A stretch of 64,000 nt of DNA from Prorocentrum cordatum (GCA_963575745.1 CAUYUJ010022420.1:55001-119000), one strand, 5' to 3'. Counted from the first letter of the stretch, positions 1 to 10,077 are shown. Translations and numbers: made by a program. Notes: a model not told the origin generated them from the sequence alone.

Positions 1-60
1 GAAGAGGGAATGTGGAGGGAAGGTTTTGATAGCATCGTTGGTGCGTCTTGGGTTTGCACT

Positions 61-108
61 TTTCCTCCTCCTGCTCCTCCTCCTCCTCCTCCTCCTCCTC
101 CTCCTCCA
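61..108. repeat. CTC/TCC microsatellite
   Basis: A run of CTC triplets broken by one CTG. The flanking 1-660 stretch holds no gene I can support. The same CTC array follows near-identical text (GTTGGTGCGTCTTGGGTTTGCACT here, GTTGATGCGTCTTGGGTTTACACT before 625), so the array and its left flank are a duplicated pair. Confidence 0.85.
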
Positions 109-624
109 GTTGTTTTCTTCCGAACAGCTCCTCTCCGCTGCACTCTCCGACGTGTGGGTAGGGCGGGCCGGGCGTTTCGGCTGAGACTTCCTCGCCGCTT
201 ATGATCCTGAAGCTTGAATATCGCAGCAGTTTCGCGGATGGGGGGCAGGTTATGTGGCTCTCGCCTTAGCGACGCGGGCATTCATGTCGGAAGTTTGCAG
301 CAGTTTCAAGCATTCGTATGGTCGAAGTCCCAGGAATCGTGTTCTGGCACGGTTTTGGGCAACAGCGTTGATTCGCGCTGTTGGAGTCCCAGGGATGGTG
401 CTTTGGCCCGTGTGTCCGGACTGTCAGGGTGCAGCAGTCACGCTTATCCGCGGCGTAGAAGTCCCGGGAGCGGTGTTTTTGGCACGATCGAGGACTCTCG
501 GACGGTTGCCCTTGAATGGGTCACCTCCTGCACTGTACGTGAATCTGTTTAGGGACCTTTGGCGAGGGAATTTGGAGGGAGGGTTTATATTGCAACATCG
601 TTGATGCGTCTTGGGTTTACACTG

Positions 625-668
625 GTCCTCCTCCTCCTCCTCCTCCTCCTCCTCCTCCTCCTCCTCCT
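625..668. repeat. CTC microsatellite abutting LINE fragment
   Basis: A pure CTC array of about 14 units that ends exactly where readable LINE-like protein begins. Its left flank repeats the flank of the array at 61-108. Confidence 0.85.
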
Positions 669-1018
669 TGAAGACATGGCTTGGGGGATGGACGACAAAC
701 GCTCGTATGCAACGACATGCGCGGTGCCTCCTAGGATGCGATTGTCCAGATACTCTGCGCCACTATCTGCTCTCATGCCAGCCGCTGTCTGAATTGGTCG
801 CCCTTGCCACCCGCCAGACCCCGCCAGCGGATCGGCTGCGTCGTCTCGGCCTTGTGGGGGAGGATCTCCGGTGTTGCGTCGGTTTCTTCCATGGGTATCG
901 CCTGCTTGCGCCCCTTGCCCGCTCTGCGTCCCGCGCCCTCACGCCCAGGGAAGCCCGTGGACAGGTACAGGCGATAGCTCTGGCCATGCGGATCCCGAGG
1001 AGGCAGCGGCATCGGTAG
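668..1018 (+). pseudogene. 3' fragment of a non-LTR (LINE) retrotransposon polyprotein
   Basis: The reading frame begins LKTWLGGWTTNARMQ, right after the CTC array, and contains CLLGCDCPDTLRHYLLSC, a Cys/His module of the type found near the C-terminus of dinoflagellate and plant non-LTR polyproteins, where it is thought to bind nucleic acid. The frame then stays open to a TAG at 1016-1018. No RT motif lies upstream, so this is a 5'-truncated remnant, as is common after incomplete target-primed reverse transcription. The call rests on remembered family features and was not aligned. A single host exon is a less likely alternative. Confidence 0.6.
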
Positions 1019-1059
1019 TTGCCATTGGTCTGACGTGGACTTTCCCGCACGCTGTGCCT

Positions 1060-1215
1060 CCTCCTCCTCCTCCTCCTCCTCCTCCTCCTCCTCCCCCTCC
1101 CCCAACTGCTCCTCCTCCTCCTCCTCCTCCTCCTCCTCCTCCTCCTCCTCCTCCCCCATCTGCTCCTCCTCCCCCTCCTCCTCCCCCTCTCCCTCCCCCT
1201 TCCCTCCCCCTTCTC
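1060..1215. repeat. CTC/CCT pyrimidine array
   Basis: A long imperfect CTC array that grades into CCCCCT tracts. It makes poly-Pro, poly-Ser and poly-Glu open frames on both strands, which are artefacts and not genes. Confidence 0.85.
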
Positions 1216-1440
1216 CCCCCCTTCTCCCTTCCCCCCCCGACCTCCTCGGCGGCAGCCCCACGAAGACGAAACGAGCCCGCCTCCACAGAGAGAGTCGGGC
1301 GCCTCCACAAGCACACGTTGGGCGAGGGCCAGCCTGTCGCCCCTCTCGTCGTCCAGGGGCCGGCTACCCTTGTGACAAGCCCAGGGGGCGGCGGCTAGTG
1401 GCCTTCGGCCTATCCCGCCGCCGTGCCTCGGTTGTGGGTC

Positions 1441-1830
1441 AGAGGCTTCTTGGATGCTTGTCGGGGTCTCTTGGGGAGCCTCTTGGGGAGCCTCTTCGAG
1501 GCAGCTTGAAGCCTCTTGGGGCCTGATCAGGGCCGTTTGGGGGCCTCTTGGGGCTTCTTCTGGGCCTTTTGGGGCATGTTGGGGGCCTGCTGGCGATCTC
1601 GGGTGCCCCCTTGGGGCGGAGGGCTCGAAATTCCCATTTGAGCTCCTCATCGCGTGCCTATCTTCGGGCCCTTTTGGGCCATTTTGGGCGCCCTCTTGGG
1701 CCGTCCTGGGGCCCTCTTGAGCCGCCTTGGGGCCCTCTTGGGGGCATCTTGGGATGTTTTTGGGCGGTCTTGGAGGCCTCCTGGGCCGTCTGGGCTGCAT
1801 CCTGGGCCTCCTGGGCCGTCTTGGGACGCT
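1441..1830. repeat. Degenerate GGGCCTCTTGGGG repeat
   Basis: Loosely repeated words of the type GGGCCTCTTGGGG, GGGCCGTCTTGGG and GGGGCATCTTGG with no fixed period. The same family recurs at 22020-22260, 62998-63220, 63430-63580 and 63866-63990. It yields Trp/Leu/Gly-rich open frames such as LGAFWAVLG that look coding but are repeat by-products. Confidence 0.7.
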
Positions 1831-1936
1831 GTGACAGCCCAAGGTGCGAATCTGTTAGACATGTAGGTTTTCCTTCAGGGGGCGAATTTTGCCTTTGGGG
1901 GCCCTCCAGGATCCTGGGGATCCACAGGAAGAACTG

Positions 1937-2414
1937 GAAGTGAAACCTGGTCTCCCGCGACGCGCCGCAGCTCTTCACCGAGGATAATTTCGACGACTGG
2001 CCGTTCCCTCCCCCTCGGGCCTCTCTGGAGTACCTGGAGTCGGTGCGTGGCGGGCCTGGCTCCATGATGGTCTACGAGAGCGAATAGCGGGAGAACGGGG
2101 AAGGCAGTGCGGCCCTCCACGAGCACAAGGAACAACGCGGAGGTGCTCAGGCTGGCCCACCAGGTGGACCAGCTCAACATCCCCAACTTGGCGTGCTTCG
2201 AGCAGCGCGGCAGGTGCAAACCCAGATGGCCGTCGAGAGGAACGCCGCGCATCCAGACTGCGGGGGCCTGGAGTTGGTGCTCGGCGGTCCGACGACGGAG
2301 AGTGGAGCTGCCTCCAGCAAGACCCTCCGCGAGTGGGCCCGCAGGAAGCAGGGCGAGAGGGCGCAGACGCTCAAGCAGGCCCGGCCTCTTCGAGAGGAGA
2401 GCACTCAGGAGTAG
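1937..2414 (+). pseudogene. gag-like ORF remnant of the decayed YR retrotransposon
   Basis: Three frames must be joined. First FTEDNFDDWPFPPPRASLEY, up to a TAG near 2085; then NNAEVLRLAHQVDQLNIPNL; then VQTQMAVERNAAHPDCGGLE, ending at 2414. The DDWP..GPR and DQLN.PNL.. words recur in gag-like ORFs of dinoflagellate YR retroelements as I remember them. Gag proteins package element RNA. Frameshifts show the copy is non-functional. The identification is from memory and was not aligned. Confidence 0.6.
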
Positions 2415-2780
2415 CAGCGATCACGAGGTGGAAGACGTGACGACGACCGACCGCCCAGCAAGCCGAAGGGCCCCATGCCGGGGGGCCGGCGAGGGCGACA
2501 AGACGGAGAGCGCTGGGGGCTGACTCCCCAGTGCGGCCCCCTCCTGGCCAGGTCGGCTGTGCAGCAGGGCCGACCCAGCCGCCAAGTTTGACCGTGGGGG
2601 CGCCAGTGTTCGGCGGAGTTTGTGAGGCCCCGCCTTCCTGCGCCCTGTCTCCCTAATTAAAGCTGCGCGTAGCCCGCCTAGCTTTTAGCGGAAGAGGTTC
2701 GCTCTCGCCCCGCCGACCAAAAAAACAGAGTTTGGCGGAGACTCCGCTCCCAACGACGGCATGGGGAGATCCTTCCTCAT

Positions 2781-2896
2781 GGGAACGAAGAATGACATAA
2801 ACATAACAACGCCGAGGTCCGCGCGGATTTTTCGGATCCGCGCTGGACCCCCTTGGCGGCGCGCCGAGCTCTTATGTTCATGTCATTCTTGGTTCC
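2781..2896. mobile_element. TIR element, family 'GAACGAAGAATGACAT'
   Basis: The left end GGGAACGAAGAATGACATAA is matched in inverted orientation by TTATGTTCATGTCATTCTTG at 2872-2891. The core holds TCGGATCCGCGCTGGACCC. A longer copy with the same ends and core is at 54446-54633, and the core alone recurs at 33375-33485. The size (about 116 bp) and structure fit a MITE or introner. No clear target duplication was seen. Confidence 0.75.
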
Positions 2897-3086
2897 CCTA
2901 TTGCTCTGCACGCACCTACCTCTACAAGTTTGCCCTCTCCCGACGCCCCATCGGCGCGTGCGGCAGCGGCGGCTTGAGCGGCACCATGGGAAGCGACGGG
3001 GGTGTGAAGCGGTGAGGTCTCTGAACCGGCCCGCCGCCGCTGCAGCGTCGTCCTCGAGCGTCTCAAGGTCAGGGAGATACGGAGGC

Positions 3087-4238
3087 GAGTGGGCCACGCC
3101 CTTGCAGTGCGACGTCTTGCGGCACGTCGCTCGGCGCGTCGCGGGTTATTCCCGCCGCCTCGAGACCTGGATGAGAGTGGAGCCCTCGCGGAGCTCGTGG
3201 CGTCCAGGGGCCCCTTATGCGCAGGAGCTGAAGAATCTGGCCGAGTACGACACCAGTAAGCTCAAGATCTGCTGGTCGGGGACGGTGGCGAAGGACGCAA
3301 AGGCGTTCTTGCCTCCGGACGCGGCTGGCCCCATCAGGCATTACGCGTGCTGCATCGAGCGCGATTCGGAGCAGATTTTGGAGTTGCTGGCCGCTCGTGA
3401 TTTCCCGCGGCCGTACTGGGAGCTTGCGCTTGCTCGTGACCGTGATGGTCTACTTCAGCGCATCGATCGGCTTCGGCAGCCGGGTCTCATCATTGTCAGG
3501 AAACAGCTCAAGGCCAAGATCGGGATATTTCTTGTCAAAAAAGAGCCCTGCTTGGATCGGACTCATCGTTGACGCAAGGCAGGCGAAACGACGTCGGCAA
3601 TCCCCGCCCAAGATCCGATTCGGTTCTGTTGGCGGTTTCTGCGAGCTCGACATGTCCGATTCAGCACTTCACGGCATGGGCGGCTTCGGACCCGTGGCGG
3701 AGATCTGGGGCGGCACCAGCGACGTCCACGATTGTTTCTACCAGATGCTGGTGGAGGAGCTCGGCCGTTGGCTTGGTAGTGGTATGCTTCTCCCTGCCGG
3801 CGAGTGGGGGCGTCCGTCTGCGATGGTGACCTCGGCCGGAGTGTGCCGATCGAGCCTTCCGTCGTGGTTCACCCCGTTTTTTCATGGCACGGCCATGGTG
3901 TGGTCCTGGGCGCTCCATTCGGCGAACGAGGCAACGTCCTTCCTGGCCAACCAGAGCGCGGTGCCCCCGAGATCCCCGGTGTGGGGGCGCTCCCCAGCCC
4001 CTGTTCTTCGCGCGGGCCATGCGGTCTCAGGGGTCTACGCGGACAACTTCACACCCTTGCGGGCGACCAGAGAGGCGCTGAGGATTCGATCTGGCGGTTC
4101 AGGGAGGCGGCCACTGCGAAGGGCATCGGCGCTCATTTGGACGGCGAGGCTGGGGTGGTCTTCGACGGCGTCGACGTCGTCTTCGGCGGCAAGCAGCGCT
4201 GTCTTTGCCATGTGCCTCGTCGAGTCTGGCGCATGTAG
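3087..4238 (+). pseudogene. Reverse transcriptase remnant (YADN type) of the decayed YR retrotransposon
   Basis: The first frame runs to KAKIGIFLVKKEPCLDRTHR (stop at 3570-3572). A run of six A at about 3537-3542 marks the likely shift into a second frame with LIVDARQAKRRRQSPPKIRF, then DVHDCFYQM (motif A-like, around 3730), then MVWSWALHSANEA (motif B-like, around 3897) and VYADNF (motif C-like, around 4036). A third frame holds GIGAHLDGEAGVVFDGVDVV and ends PRRVWRM at a TAG (4236-4238). The order KKDG..IVDAR, DxxxxFYQ, MxxSWAL, YxDN is that of RTs of YR elements. Two frameshifts and a stop make it a pseudogene. Confidence 0.75.
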
Positions 4239-4720
4239 TTGGCCGCCCAGGCCCTGCGGCGCCGGCGCTGGATGATCGGCGACGTCCTCAAGATTTGGAT
4301 GGGCCACGTTGTCAACTCGCTCAGCTTGCTTCGGCCAGGGCTGTCCTGCCTCCAGCAGATGTGCCTTTTCATGGCCGCCGCTCGGGGGCGTCGCGTGCTC
4401 GCTGACGCCGTCAAGAACGAGATGCGCCTGGTCCAAGGGCTGCTCTTCCTCTGCGAGCGCAGTGTGGGCGCGGGCTTCAGCCCGGAGGCCGACGGCTCGG
4501 ACTCGTCGGGCGTCGGCTTCGCCCCAGTGCCCATGTCGACGAACGAGGCGGAGCTGCGGGAGCTTTCCCGGCCCCGTGCGCGATGGAGGTTCAAGTTGGT
4601 CGAGACTCTGGGGGAGGTCGCGATGGTATGGCCCGAGTGGGCCAATTATGCGAGTGGTCGCCTGCAGCCTGGAGGTGGGGCCTATCTTCCAGAATGCGCT
4701 CATGCTGACGTTGCTGAGGG
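4239..4720 (+). pseudogene. RNase H-like remnant of the decayed YR retrotransposon
   Basis: The frame continues from the RT remnant after one in-frame TAG. It reads RRRRWMIGDVLKIWMGHVVN, then LRPGLSCLQQMCLFM, and then FSPEADGSDSSGVGFAPVPM, where the Asp within ADGSDSSGVG corresponds to the ATDAS..G block of RNase H in this type of element, followed by RARWRFKL. The position directly after the RT fits. It is read from motif order only, and the later catalytic residues are not recognisable. Confidence 0.6.
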
Positions 4721-5381
4721 GGGTCGCCGGTGGCCCGCAGACGCAGCGCGGGCGCTTCCTGAAGGGGGGGGAGTGCGAGCGCCGCCCGGCAGATGGCGCC
4801 CATTGTGTCGGGCGCCAGTCTAGGCCCCAGCGGCCCAGGCCTCAGCATGAGGAGGTCGAGGTGCCCGGCGCCATCCCACCGATAGATCGGTGCTGGGTTC
4901 GCCGAAGAGATGGAAGCACCCGCGGGTTGGGCCCTGGAAGTGGTCTGGGGAGCACATCCACGCCAATGAGGGCCGGGCTTCGCTGTTCGGCCTCCGTCGG
5001 GCATCCCGGGCCCGCTTCGACCGCGGCGCTCGAGAGGTCTCCATCGGCGGCGCCCCCGTGTCCATCGGTGCTTTCGAGAAGGGCTGCGCGAAGTCGTGAG
5101 ACTTCAATTCGCCGGCGAGGCGGGCGGCTAGCTGCCGGATCGCTGGTTGCATTGGCTGGCGCTCGCGGCGCGTCGAGAGCAAGCGGAATGCCGCGGGCGC
5201 CGGATCGCGCCCGCGTCGGACTGGGGGGTCGGCCGAGAAGCTTCCGGACCAGGTCGGGGCCAAGAACGCGTCGGAGCAGCGGCGCCTCTCCTGTGGCTCG
5301 GCCGACCTTCCCAGCGGAGTTCCCGCGCCGACGCCCGGGAAGCGAAGGGCTCTCCGGGCGTCTCTTCCAGCGGGAGAGGCC

Positions 5382-5600
5382 GTGGAGCTCGAGCTCTTTG
5401 CTGGCGATTCGTGCCTCGATTGGGCTCGCCGTTCCCGCGGCTTGCGGGTCGGGCCGCCGTTTGAACTTCGGCGCGGGGCGAGGTGCGACCTCGCCAGGAA
5501 AGGCGCGCAGCGCGTCGTCAAGTCGTGGATCGTGTCGGGCCTCGTCCAATAAATCCACCTGGGTGCCCCGTCTGCGGCCTGGCCTGCGGCGCGAAGAGGC
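5382..5600 (+). pseudogene. Methyltransferase-like domain remnant of the decayed YR retrotransposon
   Basis: The frame reads VELELFAGDSCLDWARRSRG, then GARCDLARKGAQRVVKSWIV, one in-frame TAA at 5550-5552, then IHLGAPSAAWPAARRGA. ELFAG resembles the E-x-F-x-G S-adenosylmethionine-binding loop, and HLGAPSAAW the second conserved block, of DNA-methyltransferase-like domains found between RNase H and recombinase in DIRS-like elements. The position between RNase H (4.2-4.7 kb) and recombinase (6.3-7.2 kb) supports this. The stop makes it inactive. A chance open frame is possible but less likely. Confidence 0.55.
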
Positions 5601-6338
5601 GCGGTCGATCTGGCGAAGGCTCATTCCGGGGAGGCGGTCGCAGTGGAGTTGTTTTCTCAGTATTGAGGTTTGCTCGTTGACGCCCAGGTGCGGGGCCCTC
5701 GGGCGCGGGCCCCCCCCCCAGCTTTTGACTTCGGGGATTCCGACCCATCGTGAAGCTCACGGGGCTCCCCGAGGTCTTCAAGGTCACCGTGTGCTCGTGC
5801 GGGTTTGAGGTTTCACGCGAGAAGCCCACCGCCGCCCTTGCTATTGCTGCGGCACTGCGTGGGCTGAAGGCAAGGTGTTCTGGGGGCCGTGCGCGTCGTG
5901 CTCTCGAGGGGTAAGAGCGAGTTTTTGGGGCTGATAGCGTCTGGCGCACGCAGTGTGAGACTGGGGCATTAGGTGCGTATCCGTCCTCTTTGTGCTCAAA
6001 GTGAGCTTCGCTTGTTTATCGCATTTTCTGCGTTTTCAGCGCGTGGCCCTCGGCCTTCTTGCGTCGATCAGGGGGATGGAGCTCTTGCGGCGGTCGTCGG
6101 ACAGCGAGTTCTGTGGGCCACCACCAAGCGGGTGAAGGACATGACTGCGTCGATGCTGAGAACCTTGACCGTGCTCGGAAGTGCATCGTCGAGAAGGGGC
6201 TCCGTTTCGGGCGGCGTCCTCCGGCCTGCGCCCCAGAGGCGGAAGGAGGCTCGGGGGAGGCAGCGGGCCGCGGCAGGGTCTGCGACGGCCCCTGATCGAT
6301 TTCTGCAGGACAGCGCCGCGGACTAGAAGTCCCGGGAC

Positions 6339-7157
6339 ATGGGCGCGATCTGCGACACATCTTTGACCGGGCAGGCCAGCGCGGCCATTCGGTCAAGCGC
6401 GGCAGCCTCGCCACCGCCATCAAGCAGCACTTCTTCGCCAAATGCCAGCAGGGGTGCGGGCCCAGTGTGGGCCGCGCTGTTTTCTTCGGCTACCTCCTGC
6501 TCCACTCCTCGAAATGCAAGCTTGAGAGAGACCGCTTCGGCGACGTCGAGCGGGCGCTGGCCCGTGGGGCCAAGAGGGCCCACGAGGTCGTGGAGGGCCC
6601 GCCGCCGCGGGAGGTGCTCCTCGACATGGGCGTCTGGATGCTGGGCCATGGCCGCAAGCGCCGCCTGCTTCGCGTTGCAGATGGGCGATGACGAGAGGCC
6701 TTCGGAGAGCTTCGACTTCGCGTTGGGCAACATGCTCGCGCAGGTGGCAGGCGTGCGTGGCGCGGCCATGCGCGATTGGGGCGTCGTCTTCGCCGCTGCG
6801 GAGATGGGTTTCGTTGCCGAGACCGGCCATGTCGACGACTCCGTGGCGCTGGGAAGCCCTTCCGGGACATTGGCTCCAGAGGTGGCGGAGGCGCTCGTCA
6901 GGCGAGCCTCCGAAGGCGGGCCAGGAAGCAGACGAGCTCAGGCCGCCGACCCCGCCGCGCGGCCCTTCGACTCGCTGACCCTGGTTCAGTGCGAGCGCGA
7001 CTTGAAGGCAGCCTACAGGGCCTTGGGCTATGACGAGCTCAACATCACACCGTGCGCGGTGCGGCACGCGGTCCCTTCTCGCGACATCCACCATGGACAC
7101 CGCAACTTATCGGTTGGAGCCAGGCCAGATCGGAAGGATGATTACCTCGGTCCGTAG
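6339..7157 (+). pseudogene. Tyrosine recombinase remnant of the decayed YR retrotransposon
   Basis: An open frame of about 270 codons. From about 6640 it reads ACFALQMGDDERPSESFDFA, whose Arg (6696) sits in an RPSE box that matches box I of tyrosine recombinases. GHVDDSVALGS follows, then LNITPCAVRHAVPSRDI, whose Arg (7062) and His (7065) match the second conserved block. The C-terminal nucleophile Tyr region is not clear: the frame ends shortly after SVGARPDRKDDYLGP. An overlapping frame at 6467-6691 carries the upstream part (EVVEGPPPREVLLDMGVWML), so at least one frameshift is present. These enzymes integrate circular cDNA. The copy is probably dead. Confidence 0.7.
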
Positions 7158-7825
7158 TTTTCCAGTTGATTTGTTGAAGTACATTCGTGGACGTTGGTTG
7201 GTTTCGCCCGCCCTCGGATCACCCAAAACATGGTCGATCTGAGCTCCATTTCTTTCGTGACGTCGTTTAAGAGTACCCATATGGGAATCCGTACGGGCAG
7301 AGACCGAGCTAGGTGAGAGTGTTTTTTTCAGGACGAAGTCTTGTGTGGCACTGATTCTTCGGACGAGTGATATTGGCTGGACAGTCTGGTCATCGTGAAC
7401 ATGTGATTGTGTTGCCAACCTTAGCCTCTCGGCCTTCCTCCGCTGGCTTCGCTGTGGGCAGGCTCTTTAGAGGCTGCGGGCATGCACTTAGAATCCGAGG
7501 AGTTTGTCTTTCATCATCCGTGTGACTGTGGAAGCTTTGACAACACAGCCGAATGTAGACGACGTTCAGGTGATACCCACGTTTCGACAACCACCCGCTC
7601 TTCATCCGCATCTCTGCTTCGAAGACTCGAGACATCATGGTCATAAGCTGTGAGGGTGCCTCAAGCGAAACGCGTGGTTCGCCCTACCAACGCGCTTGGC
7701 AGTGCGACGAGGAGGACTTGTTCATAAGGAATAGGGATGCGGCGGGAGGCGGCGGAGCCGAAGGAGGAGGCCGCCCCTTCCCGCTGCCCCCCCGGGCGCG
7801 CCGCCGAGATAAGAAACCATCCTGA

Positions 7826-7847
7826 TCCGTAGCCATTTTGACTCGAG
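7826..7847 (+). other. Relict dinoflagellate spliced leader (DinoSL)
   Basis: TCCGTAGCCATTTTGACTCG plus AG matches the 22-nt dinoflagellate spliced leader at 20 of 22 positions by eye; the differences fall near its 3' end. Spliced leaders are added to mRNAs in trans, so a genomic copy upstream of a gene is the accepted sign that a mature mRNA was reverse-transcribed and re-inserted. It lies 72 nt upstream of the ATG of the CCCH zinc-finger gene, in the same orientation. Confidence 0.85.
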
Positions 7848-7919
7848 CGCGTTGCCAAACTGATTGGTTCCCAGCAGGGGTTGCTTCAGTGGCATTCGGA
7901 CAAGCCGCCGACGCTCAGC

Positions 7920-9681
7920 ATGACGCGTGCCGCGAGGGTCTCCAGCAGAGGTAATGCCGAGATGACGGCCCGCTTCTTGCACAAAACTCGGCTGTGCATC
8001 TACTACTCGAAGGGGTATTGCGCCCGCGGAGAAGACTGCAACTTTGCGCACGGAAGTGGGGACGTGAGAACAGCTCCGGACTTCTCGTACACGCAGCAGT
8101 GCAGGAGCTTTCGGTCGCAAGTCATGGGAGCTTTGTGTGTCCTCGTAACTCCTTCGCTGGAGCGCACTCGCGTGCGCCAGCGTTTGGTAGTCGGTGGGGG
8201 AGCGCGGATTGAGCGTCGGTGAGTGTCGACTCGGCATCGAGTCGCGTCGACGAGCCTCGATCAGCGTCGGTTAGCGTCGATTCGCGTCGAGCCCGTGATC
8301 GGCGCCACCCGGGCATGCTGATGCGCGCCGAGAAATCGTATAGCATCTGCGCCGTGTCGGGCAGCTTCTTGCCCTCACCACTGGGGAAACGGTGTGTACT
8401 ACCAGGTGGGTCGCACTATATGCTGCGCTACAGTTGTTCGGGTCGGACGCCCGTGCTCTCCTCCCTCGTCGTTGTCTTGCGCGCCGGACAATTCGTTGCC
8501 GATCGGTGCCCCCGATGAACCCGACGCTGGATCGCCTCCGCCTCGCCGCCGACGAACAAAAAGTTCGGTTCGGACGCGCGCCTCCGAGGGGGCGGCAGGG
8601 CGGCGGCAGATGGCGGAAGTCGAACATGCGCCCCCAAGAGATGACAACGTTGTTGGGTTCAGGGTTTCCGAAATCGCCCACGCACCACTGGTATGTCCTC
8701 GTGCGTCCCGAGCAAGATGCCACCGAAGGAGCTTCGTGAAGACCGGGCGGTGCAGGCAGGGCGACGCGTGCAAGTTCGCCCACGCGGCGGGGCAGCTCAG
8801 GCCGTGGGAGGGCAGCGAGGAGGGGGAGGAGTACAACGAGTCGGGCTCCCAGTACGGCTCCCAGTGCGGCTCGCAGGACGGAGTACGGGGCCCAAACATT
8901 CACACACCACCGCCTCCCTCGCCCCCTCCCCTCTGCTGGGAAACAGGGAGGGAAGAAGAGGCGGGAGGAGGGACAGGGGATGCAGGTGGTGGCGGAAGCG
9001 CACCCAGACATGCGACGTCCTGATTTTCTCAGGGCGGCGTCCCCAGAAGGCCCGGCCCTTCCGGTTTTTCATCCCGAGTCGTTTTTTGACGCTCCTGGGG
9101 TCCGGCGAGGGCCCCCCGGGGTCGAAACCAACGAAACAATTTCCATCCTGATTTTTTCAAGACGCGATCGTGTCTGGGTATATTCTTGGCGCCCGTGGTG
9201 GGTAGGAGTACGACACAGCACACCGGGCGGCCCCGTACGAGCTGCCGCAGCCGCAGTGCCAGACCCCCTGGGCCCAGGACGACCGTTCGGCGGCCGCCCT
9301 CGCCGCCCCGCTGCCGCGGGGCGCCTCCTCCGCGCACCCTGGGCAGGACTCGTCGCCGCCACTGACGGCCACAGTCAAGCGCACGTTCCTCCACGTCTTC
9401 GCTGTGGACGAGGAAGTCTAGGCCTCCCAGATGAGGTCCGAGCAGATGGGGTTGGAGAGGCGCGCCGCATCGCCGATGCCTCGGCGATGCAGCTCGATCT
9501 GGAGCTCGATTTCCTTCACGCCGACGCCGCCGCTGCATCGGCGACGTCGCCGGTGCATCTGCAGTGCGGCGCGATCCCCCGACCCCATCTGGTCCTACCC
9601 CATCTGGGCGGCCTCTAGGACGATACCTTCGACGACTTCCGCCGCTGCTCGTCCGCTCCGCCGAGGGCCCGGACGCACTAG
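7920..9681 (+). CDS. Tandem CCCH zinc-finger protein, four exons
   Basis: Proposed exons are 7920-8104, 8729-8828, 9206-9415 and 9619-9681; they join in frame to 185 residues. Finger 1 is C26-x7-C34-x5-C40-x3-H44 (CIYYSKGYCARGEDCNFAH). Finger 2 is completed only by splicing exon 1 to exon 2: C61-x8-C70-x5-C76-x3-H80 (CRSFVKTGRCRQGDACKFAH). The C-terminal TVKRTFLHVFAVDEE + DDTFDDFRRCSSAPPRA, made by joining exons 3 and 4, resembles a tail common in dinoflagellate proteins. CCCH fingers usually bind RNA, so a role in post-transcriptional control is likely. The start is the first ATG after the relict spliced leader. The exon 2 end is the least certain: the intron as drawn also contains readable Ser/Gln/Gly codons. 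Intron ends carry direct repeats. Confidence 0.8.
8105..8728 (+). other. Intron 1 of the CCCH gene (GA-AG)
   Basis: The repeat AGGAGCTT occurs at both ends (from 8103 and from 8727). Cutting as AG|GAGCTT...GAAG|GAGCTT restores the second CCCH finger in frame. The donor is therefore GA, a known non-canonical dinoflagellate donor. The intron body holds GTCGATTCGCGTCGA-type text (8220-8300) that recurs at 32420-32475. Confidence 0.75.
8829..9205 (+). other. Intron 2 of the CCCH gene (GA-AG, proposed)
   Basis: AGGAGTAC lies at the 5' end (8827-8834) and again at the 3' end (9204-9211). Cutting before GAGTAC on the left and after GGTAG on the right keeps the frame (EEGE|EYDTAHRAAPYELP). The first 50 bases of this intron could encode NESGSQYGSQCGSQDG, so an alternative downstream donor near 8879 is possible, but that choice would break the frame of exon 3. 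Confidence 0.6.
9416..9618 (+). mobile_element. Intron 3 of the CCCH gene: GCATCGGCGATG-family element
   Basis: GT at 9416 and TAG at 9616-9618 give GAG GAA|GAC GAT in frame. The element is bounded by the direct repeat TCTAGG (9417-9422 and 9614-9619). Its ends are inverted (GGCCTCCCAGATG against CATCTGGGCGGCC), and the core has CATCGCCGATG / CATCGGCGACG palindromic words. Relatives lie at 25817-26005 and 33160-33345. This is the structure expected of an introner: the target duplication has been used as part of the splice sites. Confidence 0.75.
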
Positions 9682-9856
9682 TCGCTTCGGCGGCACCTAC
9701 AGCGGTGCGCCAGTGATGAGGGGCAGCGCTCAGCCCCTCGCTGTGTGCGCCCGCTGCCGCGGAGGACCAGTGACATCGGGAGGCGCACGACGTCACCAGC
9801 GGCGAACATGTCCACATCCCGCGCCTTCGCGGTCTGGATTCTTGGCGCGTTCCCAC

Positions 9857-10077
9857 GGATACGCTTAGAAAATCCAGGGTTCGTTAGGGACTGGTTTCCT
9901 TCCAAAACGGCCGAAACCCTCCTGAAACCCTCCTGAAACCCTCCTGAAACCCTCCCAAACCCTCCTGGAAGGGTTCCTGGAGGCTTCTCGGAGGGCTTCG
10001 GCAGGGTTTTGGAAGGGTTTTCGCCGTTTTGGGGGGAAACCAGTCCCTAGCGAACCCTGGGCTTTGTAAGGATACGC
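9857..10077. mobile_element. TIR element with 8-bp target duplication
   Basis: The left end CCAGGGTTCGTTAGGGACTG and the right end CAGTCCCTAGCGAACCCTGG form a long inverted pair. The direct repeat GGATACGC flanks it (9857-9864, 10070-10077). If transcribed on +, ACG|GATACGC...TGTAAG|GATACGC would be a GA-AG intron like intron 1 of the CCCH gene. The core repeats CTGAAACCCTCC. It lies 176 bp after the CCCH stop, possibly in the 3' UTR. Confidence 0.8.

Larger units (their letters stand above)
1937..7157 (+). mobile_element. Decayed tyrosine-recombinase retrotransposon (gag-RT-RNase H-methyltransferase-recombinase)
   Basis: Remnants on the + strand follow the order gag, RT, RNase H, methyltransferase-like and tyrosine recombinase, which fits a DIRS/PAT-like element. 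Each piece is interrupted by frameshifts or stops, so the copy is dead. The RT active-site motif is of the YADN type (VYADNF), unlike the NIDD motif of the intact element at 11.1-21.6 kb, so the two belong to different lineages. I did not find terminal repeats, and the outer limits are those of recognisable protein only. A TIR element (2781-2896) lies between the gag and RT parts. Confidence 0.75.
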
